Shown here in pieces: positions 7,149 to 14,355 of a stretch of DNA of 25,901 nt. The notes below the pieces were generated by a model that saw nothing but the letters and a program-made list of their open reading frames with translations, was not told where the DNA came from and ran no database searches. Positions within the stretch are counted from its first letter, which is position 1; every line of letters starts with the position of its first letter. The stretch is from Bacteroidales bacterium (GTDB taxonomy: Bacteria > Bacteroidota > Bacteroidia > Bacteroidales > UBA932). Position numbers and translations under genes: made by a program. The stretch is taken from positions 1 through 25,901 of the forward strand of contig JAFZMA010000109.1 in the NCBI GenBank assembly GCA_017551215.1, in the 5' to 3' direction.

Positions 7149-8504
7149 ATGAAGAATATTTTCAGAAGTTCAGGCTTTGTGCTTATAGCTGTTTTGGCGG
7201 GTCTTTCCTTTTGCTTAAACTCCTGCTTTCTGCATGATGAGAAAAGCAGTACAAGCGGCAAGGATTCCACGGAGGTCAAAGACTATGTGGACCTTTTCAT
7301 GAAGCAGTACTACTATTGGGCAGACCAGATGCCCAACTCTACAAAGAAAGACAAGAGCGTGGCAGATTACTTTGAATCCCGTCTGGTTTCCAAAGACAGG
7401 TGGAGCTGGATGATGAACGGAGAGTCCTACATCAATATGGAAACAGGTACCTCAACCGGTTCATACGGTTTCCATTTAAGCCAGCCGATAGAATACTTCA
7501 AGGACTACGATGTTTACATCACATACGTAGACAAGAACTCTCCGCTTGCAAAAGCCGGAGTTACAAGAGGTTGGCAACTGACGGACATTGCCGGTACAGA
7601 TGTGAACACTCTTATCAAGAACGACAGGTTCTACGATGAAATAGGCAAATCTTCCAACAATTTCACGTTCAAGGATACCAAAGGCAACAGCGTTAACCTG
7701 GATCTCAAGCAGACTACTTTCCAGAGCAACTCCGTAACGTACAGCAAGATTTTCACAGCTGCGGACTACGACAAACTTTCAAAGAGCGCCAAAGTAGGAT
7801 ATATTCTCTACACAACCTTCAATTCCAACATGCAGAACGAGATAACCAGTACCCTTAACCAGATGAAGAATCAGGGGATTACAGACCTGATTCTTGACCT
7901 CAGGTACAACGGCGGTGGAGATATTGGCGTATGTACAGAAGTGGCAAGCCTCCTGGCCCCTGCCTCCGCAGACGGCAAGACATTCCTGACTCTGGCTCAC
8001 AATATTGCAAACAAGAGCGAGGACAAGACATATTCCATCAAGAGAACCAGCAACTCGCTGAATTTGGACAGGCTTTTCATCATCACTGGCAGCGGTACAG
8101 CATCGGCTTCCGAGAGCATGATCAACTGCCTGTCTCCATATATGGATGTTCAGACGGTCGGCGGCCAGACATACGGCAAGCCAAACGGAATGTATGTGTT
8201 CCTCTATCCACAGAAGGCAAAGGGAAGCAACATAAAATACGCCTTCCTGCCTATCAGCTTCTACTGCAAAAACTCTGAAGGCAAAGCAGATTACGACAAC
8301 GGCATAATTCCAAAGCAAAAGAGATATGATGACCTTTATCATGATTTCTCCGCCCAGGAAGATCTGATTGGGGCCTGCCTCACCTACATAGGCACCGGTT
8401 CCTACCCTGTATTGCCTGTGGCCCATACAACCAAGTCCACCACCACTTTCGGCAAGCAGATTTTCCTCAGCGATGGATTTAAAGGCGCTTACATAAAGAA
8501 ATAG
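7149..8504 (+). CDS. S41 family C-terminal-processing-type serine protease, lipoprotein
   Basis: A 451-residue protein from the ATG at 7149. That start gives a signal peptide and a lipobox LNSC (Cys26); an upstream start would spoil the signal. Residues about 95-165 form a PDZ-like domain (YVDKNSPLAKAGVTRGWQL). The S41 core follows: DLILDLRYNGGGD, then GSGTASASES with nucleophile Ser319, and TYGKPNG with Lys344. The Ser-Lys distance of 25 equals that of E. coli Tsp (S430/K455), which supports an active Ser/Lys dyad. It probably acts on periplasmic or outer-membrane proteins, and the substrate is unknown. It stands alone, divergent from the symporter operon. Confidence 0.92.
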   Translation: MKNIFRSSGFVLIAVLAGLSFCLNSCFLHDEKSSTSGKDSTEVKDYVDLFMKQYYYWADQMPNSTKKDKSVADYFESRLVSKDRWSWMMNGESYINMETGTSTGSYGFHLSQPIEYFKDYDVYITYVDKNSPLAKAGVTRGWQLTDIAGTDVNTLIKNDRFYDEIGKSSNNFTFKDTKGNSVNLDLKQTTFQSNSVTYSKIFTAADYDKLSKSAKVGYILYTTFNSNMQNEITSTLNQMKNQGITDLILDLRYNGGGDIGVCTEVASLLAPASADGKTFLTLAHNIANKSEDKTYSIKRTSNSLNLDRLFIITGSGTASASESMINCLSPYMDVQTVGGQTYGKPNGMYVFLYPQKAKGSNIKYAFLPISFYCKNSEGKADYDNGIIPKQKRYDDLYHDFSAQEDLIGACLTYIGTGSYPVLPVAHTTKSTTTFGKQIFLSDGFKGAYIKK

Positions 8505-8531
8505 CATTAAGAGCAAAAAGTTGCGTTTAAT

Positions 8532-8562
8532 TTTGCCATTGTAATATTTATTGCTATTTTTA
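8532..8562 (+). promoter_or_regulatory. Promoter of the histone-like Hc1 gene
   Basis: TTTG (8532-8535), 19 nt, then TATTTTTA (8555-8562). It fits the Bacteroidetes consensus except for the last base of the -7 box. The predicted leader is about 45-50 nt, very AT-rich and without a Shine-Dalgarno sequence, a form common at strongly expressed Bacteroidetes genes. Confidence 0.6.
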
Positions 8563-8615
8563 TGATTGAATTTGATGACTATTTAACACAATAATTAATT
8601 TTTAACATTTTTATT

Positions 8616-8792
8616 ATGGAAAAATTATTCAAGAACATTCAGGCTCAGTTTGAGGCTTTCAACAAGGACGCTGAGGCACAGATCGTAAAGGGTAACAAGG
8701 CTGCCGGAACTCGCGCAAGAAAGGCTGCTTTGGAAATCAGCAAGCTGATGAAGGACTTCAGAAAGGCTTCCGTTGAGGCTGCAAAGAAGTAA
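8616..8792 (+). CDS. Histone H1-like nucleoid protein (Hc1 family)
   Basis: A small gene encoding 58 residues: it begins MEKLFKNIQAQFEAFNKDAE and ends FRKASVEAAKK. It is rich in Lys and Ala, with a GTRARKAALEISKLMKDFRK block typical of the Hc1-like proteins of Bacteroidetes (PF07432 type). These bind DNA non-specifically and shape the nucleoid. It is a single-gene transcript with its own promoter and a strong terminator, as expected for an abundant small protein. The gene is too short for many ORF filters. The length and composition fit the family well. Confidence 0.85.
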   Translation: MEKLFKNIQAQFEAFNKDAEAQIVKGNKAAGTRARKAALEISKLMKDFRKASVEAAKK

Positions 8793-8812
8793 TCAACTGA
8801 ACTGAAAATCAG

Positions 8813-8848
8813 GAAGGATGGCTATCTTAGTCATCCTTCTTTTTTTTG
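8813..8848 (+). terminator. Rho-independent terminator of the Hc1 gene
   Basis: GAAGGATGGCTA (8813-8824) pairs with TAGTCATCCTTC (8828-8839), a 12-bp stem with one G-U pair and a TCT loop. A run of eight T follows directly at 8840-8847. This is the strongest terminator in the window. Confidence 0.92.
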
Positions 8849-8877
8849 ATGGCAGGTGTCGATTTAAATAGATTGAT

Positions 8878-8885
8878 TATATTTG
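8878..8885 (+). promoter_or_regulatory. -7 promoter box of the glycosyltransferase operon
   Basis: TATATTTG is an exact TAnnTTTG match, ending 6 nt before the ATG at 8892. The matching -33 position reads GGTG, a partial match to TTTG. It implies a near-leaderless mRNA for the five-gene operon. Confidence 0.45.
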
Positions 8886-8891
8886 TGAGTT

Positions 8892-9626
8892 ATGAACAAG
8901 ACGGCAAACTACAGATTTACCATTATTTCTCCCGTGTTCAACGAGGAAGGGAACATTGCACGGCTGGCGGAGACTCTGGACAAGTACATCAATTCTGCGG
9001 AGGACAAAAGCGCGTGCGTGCTGTTCGTCAATGATGGCAGCGCAGACAAATCCCTGGAAATGATACGGAACGAATGTTCAAGAAGGAAGAACTTTTACTA
9101 CCTGTCACTGGAGAAGCGTACCGGACTAAGCGGAGCTATCAAGGCAGGGTTTGACAACACCTTCTCCCCGCTAGTCGGATACATAGACGCAGACCTTCAG
9201 ACAACACCGGAGGACTTTGATCTCCTGCTGCCATACGCCGATGAATATCCTCTGGTTATGGGAATCAGGGCCAACCGCAAAGACTCCGCCTGGAAGAATT
9301 TCCAGAGCAAGTTTGCAAACGGATTCCGCAAGATGTTCACTCACGACGGTGCAACTGACACCGGCTGCCCGCTCAAGATACTTCACACGGACTACGCCAA
9401 GAGAGTTCCTATGTTTACTGGCATGCACCGCTTCTTTCCTGCGCTCATCCAGCTGCAGGAAGGCGGCAAGATGAAGCAGGTGCCCGTAAGGCACTTCCCG
9501 AGAGTGGCCGGCGTAAGCAAATACAACGTCTGGAACAGGCTCATAGGCCCTATGAAAGACTGCTTCGCCTACCGCTGGATGAAAAAGAGATACATCAACT
9601 ACTCCTTCAAGGACAACAACCTGTAA
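8892..9626 (+). CDS. GT2 polyprenyl-phosphate glycosyltransferase (DPM1/ArnC/RgtE-like)
   Basis: A 244-residue soluble GT-A enzyme without C-terminal membrane helices. Visible motifs are the start IISPVFNEEGNIARL (nucleotide-sugar binding), FVNDGSADKSL, and YIDADLQTTPEDF with the metal-binding DAD. The ending CFAYRWMKKRYINY is typical of the DPM1-like branch. Such enzymes move a sugar from UDP or GDP to undecaprenyl or dolichyl phosphate at the cytoplasmic membrane face. The gene is first in the operon, and 9 nt separate it from the LAB_N gene. With a UDP-glucuronate epimerase-like enzyme three genes on, the sugar may be a uronic acid, as for rhizobial RgtE; this is inference. Confidence 0.88.
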   Translation: MNKTANYRFTIISPVFNEEGNIARLAETLDKYINSAEDKSACVLFVNDGSADKSLEMIRNECSRRKNFYYLSLEKRTGLSGAIKAGFDNTFSPLVGYIDADLQTTPEDFDLLLPYADEYPLVMGIRANRKDSAWKNFQSKFANGFRKMFTHDGATDTGCPLKILHTDYAKRVPMFTGMHRFFPALIQLQEGGKMKQVPVRHFPRVAGVSKYNVWNRLIGPMKDCFAYRWMKKRYINYSFKDNNL

Positions 9627-9635
9627 CCCCCTCAA

Positions 9636-10349
9636 ATGGAACGGACTATCAGCCAGTGGATCATATTCGGCATCGGCTTTCTGGCACAGGGACTCTTCTC
9701 CGCCAGAATCCTGGTCCAGTGGATAATGTCCGAGAGGAAGAAGAAGGTGGTTTCACCTACCATCTTCTGGGTTCTGAGCCTTGTAGCCTCTTACCTGTTC
9801 TTTATCTACGGATGGCTCCGTAACGACTTTGCCATAATGTTCGGCCAGGTGATTTCCTACTACATCTACATGTGGAACCTGAAAATCAAGGGAGTCTGGA
9901 GCATATCCAAGGACGGCCAGATAGAAGGTTCAAAGGGCAATATATGGTGGAAGGCACCGCTGCTGACCATCCTCCTGATAACCCCAGTTGTAGGAATCGG
10001 TTACATTCTCACAGACCTTGAAGGATTCAAGCAGCAGGTATTCCAGAACAGCAGCATACCTATGTGGCTTGTTATATTCGGCTCTCTGGGGCAGATAATT
10101 TTTACTCTGCGATTTGTTTACCAGTTCTTCTATTCAAGGAAGAGGAACGAGAGCCACCTCCCTGCCGGATTCTGGATTATAAGCCTGGTGGGAAGCGCCT
10201 GCATAGTATCATACGCAATTATAAGGAAAGACCCAGTGCTGGCTCTTGGGCAGAGCACCGGATTTGTCTCATACACAAGGAATCTGATGATTCTGCAGAA
10301 ACAGAAAAAACGGGAAGCGGCACAGGCTGAAAAGGAGGTGGAGCAATGA
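9636..10349 (+). CDS. Tandem LAB_N (lipid-A-disaccharide synthase N-terminal-like) membrane protein, candidate lipid-linked sugar flippase
   Basis: A 237-residue membrane protein with two copies of the three-helix LAB_N domain. The first copy (about 5-88) has FLAQGLFSARILVQWIMSER and ISYYIYMWNLK. The second (about 145-225) has LGQIIFTLRFVYQFFYSRKR and TGFVSYTRNLM. Each copy ends with the matching GQ(V/S)-x-(Y/F)-xY-xRN/WN pattern, so the gene arose by internal duplication. LAB_N occurs alone or at the N-terminus of some LpxB proteins and has no settled function. It is structurally akin to PQ-loop/SWEET-type 3-helix repeats (from memory). Its place between a polyprenyl-P glycosyltransferase and an ArnT-like enzyme is that held by ArnE/F flippases in enterobacteria. 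The stop overlaps the next start (ATGA). Confidence 0.85.
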   Translation: MERTISQWIIFGIGFLAQGLFSARILVQWIMSERKKKVVSPTIFWVLSLVASYLFFIYGWLRNDFAIMFGQVISYYIYMWNLKIKGVWSISKDGQIEGSKGNIWWKAPLLTILLITPVVGIGYILTDLEGFKQQVFQNSSIPMWLVIFGSLGQIIFTLRFVYQFFYSRKRNESHLPAGFWIISLVGSACIVSYAIIRKDPVLALGQSTGFVSYTRNLMILQKQKKREAAQAEKEVEQ

Positions 10350-12019
10350 CAAGAAGAACTGTCATATTCCTTTTCATCTTTGCAATGCTGCTCCCCCTTC
10401 TCCTGATGAGGGAGTACACTCCAAGCAACGAGCTGCGTTACCTCAACATTGTGGACGATGCCATTGAAAGCGGCAACTTCTTTACCTTCTACGATCACGG
10501 AGAGCCATACGCAGACAAGCCGCCTCTGTATTTCTGGGTAATGATGCTGCTCAAGAAAATCGCGGGAAGCCACTCGCTTTTCCTGCTCTGCACTATCCTG
10601 GGACTTGCTCCGGCTTTTGTAATTGGCTGGGTTATGGACCGTTGGACAGAGAACAAACTGAACGCCTCCGAGAGCACCGCCGCCCTGATGATGCTTTTCA
10701 GCGGAGTGCTTTTCATATCATCGGCCCTTGTGATGAGAATGGACATGCTCATGTGCATGTTCATCATACTTGCACTGTACACTTTCGGCAAGATGTACGC
10801 CAACAAGTCGGGTGCAAGAGACGCCAAGATGAAAGTCCTCTCGCACGAAGCCAGAAGGTTCAAGACAGACCGGATATTGCTGCCGATATACGTTTTCCTT
10901 GCCATTTTCTCCAAGGGAGCCGTGGGATTCCTGGCACCGGTACTGTGCATTATTGTTTTCCTTATAAGCGACCGGGACCTGAGAATAGGAAAATATCTTG
11001 GCTGGAGATTCTGGCTCATACTGATAGTCCTTTGCAGCCTCTGGTGGACTTGCGTTTATATGGAAGGCGGCAAAGAGTATCTGAACAACCTGGTTTTCCA
11101 CCAGACTATAGACCGCGGAGTCAACTCCTTTCGCCACAAGGAACCGTTCTGGTTCTATCTGGCAGGCTACTGGTGGATGGCTGCAGTATGGAGCGTTCTG
11201 ATTGTAATTCTCCTGATTAAAGGATGGAGAAAGAGACTGCTTGGCGGAATCAGGATTCATCTCATGGTAGTATCTGCACTTACGATACTTGTTATGCTGT
11301 CTGCCGTAAGTTCCAAGCTTGCAATTTATTTTCTTCCGGCCATTCCGCTGTTCGTATATGAGGCGGCCCTCATGCTGCCATATTTCAAGGACGACCGCCT
11401 GATTAAGGTTATTGTGGCAGCCGTAGCCTGGATATTCATCATTCTGGGCATTGCAACAATATTCAAGAAATTCATCGTCCCCGAAAATCTTTCGGCCGAA
11501 CTGCCAAAGCTTTGGGCGCCATATTGGGTAATCTTCCTCCCTTTGACTCTCGGCGGCCTGCTCGCCCTTAAGTTTCTGAAAGACAAGAGCACCTGCATAG
11601 CAATTAGCGTTATTTCCGCATCCATATTGGTTGTGACTTTCCTGGGAGGACTGTCAACCCCAAGCATCAACAAGACCATCGGAGTAAAGGACGGATGTCT
11701 GGAGGCGGCACGCATCGCCGAGAAAGAAAACCTTCCTCTTTACTATTGCTGTTTCAGGGCTGGCAACAACATGGATTACTATTTCAGGCAGAGTGGACGG
11801 CAGATAGAAAAAATTGATACAGTGGGGCTTGCAGGGTTCAAGGAGGGAATCGTCTTCTTTAAGGAGAAGTGGATAAAAAAAGACGTGAGCCGCAGGAAAG
11901 AACTGGAAGCCAGAGAGAGCCCTTATCTTAAAAATATCCTCGGCGATGGGGAATATGTGAAACTGGGTAATGACATCTGCTATGCAGTAATTCCGGCTAA
12001 GGCAGATACAGAACAATAG
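10346..12019 (+). CDS. ArnT-like GT39/GT83 membrane glycosyltransferase
   Basis: A 557-residue protein with about 11-12 hydrophobic helices and a soluble C-terminal part (about 455-557). The first periplasmic loop carries SNELRYLNIVDDAIESGNFF and DKPPLYFW. These match the acidic pair and the (D/E)KPP element found in ArnT and related lipid A or protein glycosyltransferases that use polyprenyl-phosphate sugars on the periplasmic side. The start overlaps the LAB_N stop by 4 nt and the stop is 7 nt from the epimerase gene, so translation is probably coupled. The likely acceptor is lipid A or core, which is inferred from family and context. Confidence 0.88.
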   Translation: MTRRTVIFLFIFAMLLPLLLMREYTPSNELRYLNIVDDAIESGNFFTFYDHGEPYADKPPLYFWVMMLLKKIAGSHSLFLLCTILGLAPAFVIGWVMDRWTENKLNASESTAALMMLFSGVLFISSALVMRMDMLMCMFIILALYTFGKMYANKSGARDAKMKVLSHEARRFKTDRILLPIYVFLAIFSKGAVGFLAPVLCIIVFLISDRDLRIGKYLGWRFWLILIVLCSLWWTCVYMEGGKEYLNNLVFHQTIDRGVNSFRHKEPFWFYLAGYWWMAAVWSVLIVILLIKGWRKRLLGGIRIHLMVVSALTILVMLSAVSSKLAIYFLPAIPLFVYEAALMLPYFKDDRLIKVIVAAVAWIFIILGIATIFKKFIVPENLSAELPKLWAPYWVIFLPLTLGGLLALKFLKDKSTCIAISVISASILVVTFLGGLSTPSINKTIGVKDGCLEAARIAEKENLPLYYCCFRAGNNMDYYFRQSGRQIEKIDTVGLAGFKEGIVFFKEKWIKKDVSRRKELEARESPYLKNILGDGEYVKLGNDICYAVIPAKADTEQ

Positions 12020-12026
12020 TATTGAG

Positions 12027-13007
12027 ATGAAGATATTACTGACAGGAGCAGCGGGTTTCATCGGCGCGCATACTGCGGTGGAACTTCTGAAAAGGGGCCA
12101 CAAGGTTGTGGGGTTGGACAACATGAACAGCTACTATGATCCATCGCTGAAGAAGGCAAGGCTCTCATACATAAGGAAATGTGCAAAGGCTATGGGCAAG
12201 GGGCAGAACTTTTCCTTTACGCAGAAAGACATTTCAGACCTTGCGACTATGGAAAAGGTCTTCTGTGCAGGCAAGTTCCATAAGGTACTCAACCTGGCAG
12301 CCCAGGCCGGCGTGAGATATTCCTTTGAGAATCCGGCAAGTTACATCCACAGCAACATCCTGGGATTTTTCAACATTCTGGAACTCTGCACAAAACACAA
12401 GGTTAAACATCTTGTATATGCAAGTTCCTCAAGCGTTTACGGCAACAACGCCAAGGTCCCTTTCAGCGAGGATGACCGCACGGATGATCCTCAGAGCCTT
12501 TACGCCGCCACCAAGAAATCCAACGAGCTGATGGCCTACGTTTACTCCCATCAGAGGGGTCTCAGCTGCACCGGACTCCGCTTCTTCACCGTTTACGGCC
12601 CTTGGGGCAGGCCGGATATGGCTCCTTTCAAGTTCATGAAGAAAATCCTGGACGGGGAGCCTATAGAGGTCTACAACCGCGGCAAACTCAGCAGAGATTT
12701 CAGCTATATCGATGACATAGTAAAAGGCATCGCCGAGATAATAGATGGACCCAATAAATCTCCGAGGCCCGTTTACAACATAGGAAACAGCCGCCCAGTC
12801 CAGCTTATGGACTTCATTTCCACCATAGAGAAAACTACGGGCAAAAAGGCGAAAAAAGTCTTGAAAGGGATGCAACGAGGCGATGTTTACACTACATTTG
12901 CTTCCACTTTGCATCTGGAAGAAGATTACGCTTTCCGCCCCGACACTCCTCTTGAAAAGGGTATCGCCGAGTTCTACAACTGGTACAAAGCTTTTTACAG
13001 GATTTAA
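12027..13007 (+). CDS. NAD-dependent epimerase, UDP-glucuronate 4-epimerase-like
   Basis: A 326-residue extended SDR. The Rossmann motif GAAGFIG is at residues 7-13, the SSS region at about 133-136 (YASSSSVYG), and the catalytic YxxxK at Tyr159/Lys163. The blocks GLDNMNSYYDPSLKKARL and FFTVYGPWGRPDMAPFKF, with the following RDFSYIDDIV, are the signature of the CapI/LpsL-type UDP-glucuronate 4-epimerases that make UDP-galacturonate. They are less like GalE. In the operon it would supply the nucleotide sugar used by the GT2 enzyme. The exact substrate needs an assay. Confidence 0.87.
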   Translation: MKILLTGAAGFIGAHTAVELLKRGHKVVGLDNMNSYYDPSLKKARLSYIRKCAKAMGKGQNFSFTQKDISDLATMEKVFCAGKFHKVLNLAAQAGVRYSFENPASYIHSNILGFFNILELCTKHKVKHLVYASSSSVYGNNAKVPFSEDDRTDDPQSLYAATKKSNELMAYVYSHQRGLSCTGLRFFTVYGPWGRPDMAPFKFMKKILDGEPIEVYNRGKLSRDFSYIDDIVKGIAEIIDGPNKSPRPVYNIGNSRPVQLMDFISTIEKTTGKKAKKVLKGMQRGDVYTTFASTLHLEEDYAFRPDTPLEKGIAEFYNWYKAFYRI

Positions 13008-13017
13008 TTTTCGGAAA

Positions 13018-14124
13018 ATGGAAAAAGAGACTTTTGCACAGATGGAGATAAGCACTAAGGCTGCTCTCCATAATTTCAAGTATTTCAGGAGCTACCTCAA
13101 GAAGGAAACCAAACTTCTGATTCTCATCAAGGCCAACTCCTACGGACACGGAGCCGTGGATTTCGCAAAGTTGATGGAAAAGGCCGGTGCGGATTACTTT
13201 GCTGTTGCCCATCCGATTGAGGGAATTGAACTCCGAGAGGGCGGAATCAACACCCCTATCATAGTTCTTACCACCGGAACGGATTACTACAAGGAAATCA
13301 TAGAGAATGGCCTGGAGCCGGGTATTCCAAACCTTTACTCCCTGAAGAAGTTCGATGCAATGGTCAAGAAACTTGGCGTAGACACCTATCCTGTTCACAT
13401 CAAGCTGGATACAGGAATGCACCGTCTGGGATTCATGGAAAAGGAACTTCCTGAACTCATCAAATTCCTCAAGACTCACAAGGAGATTAAAGTTCAGAGC
13501 ATCTACTCACATCTTGCCGCATCAGATGAGAAAAAGTGGGACAAATTCACTCTCGGTCAGATTGCTCTCTACGACAAGATGGCTCCGCAGATAGACGAGG
13601 CAATCGGATACCATCCTATCCATCACATCCTCAACTCAGCCGGCATAGAGCGCTTCTCCAAATTCCAGAAGGATATGGTTAGGCTGGGCATCGGCATCTA
13701 TGGCGTAAGCGCTGTAAACCAGAAGAATGTGATGCCAGTTGCAAGCCTCAAGTGCCGCATCCTCCAGATCAAGGAACTCACTCCGGAAGACGGAACTGTG
13801 GGTTACGGCCGCCACGGAAAAATCAACCGCCCGTCCAAGATTGCAACACTTCCTCTTGGCTATGCAGACGGCATCAACCGCCACCTTGGCAGAGGTGCAA
13901 CCAAGTTCTGCGTCAACGGCAGACTGGTTCCAACTATCGGCAACATCTGCATGGATATGTGCATGATAGACGTAACAAGCGTAAAGGACGTAAAGGTCGG
14001 AGACATAGTAACCGTATTCGGAGACAAGCCAACCGCCATAGACCAGGCCAAGGTCCTGCAGACCATCCCTTACGAGGTTTACACCTCCATCGCCCGCCGC
14101 GTAAAGCGCGTAGTCGTGAAATAA
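13018..14124 (+). CDS. alr: Alanine racemase
   Basis: A 368-residue stand-alone PLP enzyme that interconverts L- and D-alanine for peptidoglycan. The PLP lysine is Lys38 (ILIKANSYGHG), and the second catalytic residue Tyr263 is in VGYGRHG. MDMCMIDVT matches the C-terminal active-site motif. The ATG at 13018 is used; the longer open frame runs back inside the epimerase gene and has no family similarity. The gene begins 10 nt after the epimerase stop, so it closes the surface-sugar operon. Many Bacteroidales carry Alr fused to MurF, so a separate copy in this setting is worth noting. Confidence 0.95.
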   Translation: MEKETFAQMEISTKAALHNFKYFRSYLKKETKLLILIKANSYGHGAVDFAKLMEKAGADYFAVAHPIEGIELREGGINTPIIVLTTGTDYYKEIIENGLEPGIPNLYSLKKFDAMVKKLGVDTYPVHIKLDTGMHRLGFMEKELPELIKFLKTHKEIKVQSIYSHLAASDEKKWDKFTLGQIALYDKMAPQIDEAIGYHPIHHILNSAGIERFSKFQKDMVRLGIGIYGVSAVNQKNVMPVASLKCRILQIKELTPEDGTVGYGRHGKINRPSKIATLPLGYADGINRHLGRGATKFCVNGRLVPTIGNICMDMCMIDVTSVKDVKVGDIVTVFGDKPTAIDQAKVLQTIPYEVYTSIARRVKRVVVK

Positions 14125-14157
14125 CCGCGTAATCGTAACGTAATGGTGTATTGCTCC

Positions 14158-14297
14158 TTTTCTGCAATCCGCCTTCTCAACAGAACCTGTAGACGCCCAT
14201 GTCAACATGAATGGGTGGCAAGCCGCTAGGCTTGACGGGATGGAGCAAAGCACAGCGTGCTTTGCGGAAGGTTCTGGAGAAGACGGATTGCAGAAAA
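14158..14297. repeat. Intergenic inverted-repeat element with internal hairpins (structured repeat, copy 2)
   Basis: The 140-nt segment is bounded by 29-31-nt inverted arms (14158-14188 and 14269-14297) that match except for one base and a 2-nt gap. Inside are three pairings. TGTAGAC (14188-14194)/GTCAACA (14201-14207) has a loop that can pair with ATGGG at 14211-14215. CAAGCC (14219-14224)/GGCTTG (14229-14234) has a 4-nt loop. GCAAAGCAC (14245-14253)/GTGCTTTGC (14257-14265) is a perfect 9-bp stem. The first pairing and its flank are the second copy of the element at 2386-2440. No ORF lies inside. It may be a MITE-like or REP-like sequence, or a structured RNA at the end of the alr operon. 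Confidence 0.75.
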
Positions 14298-14312
14298 AGG
14301 GGGATTGCCCTT
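14297..14312 (-). terminator. Possible weak terminator of holA
   Basis: Read on the minus strand, AAGGG and CCCTT (14312-14308 with 14301-14297) form a short stem that runs into a T5 stretch, 28 nt after the holA stop. The stem has only 5 bp, so this is tentative. Confidence 0.35.
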
Positions 14313-14355
14313 AAACGAATAGTTTGAAGGGTAATAATCTTAAACGAAGAGTTTG
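14310..14355. repeat. Short direct duplication of the holA 3' end
   Basis: CTTAAACGAATAGTTTG (14310-14326) and CTTAAACGAAGAGTTTG (14339-14355) differ at one base and lie 29 nt apart. The second copy contains the holA stop and last codons, and the first is non-coding downstream sequence. Confidence 0.7.

Noticed and set aside
12883..13017. 45-codon N-terminal extension of alanine racemase
   Set aside because: It overlaps the end of the epimerase gene in another frame and has no similarity to Alr; the ATG at 13018 gives the usual length.
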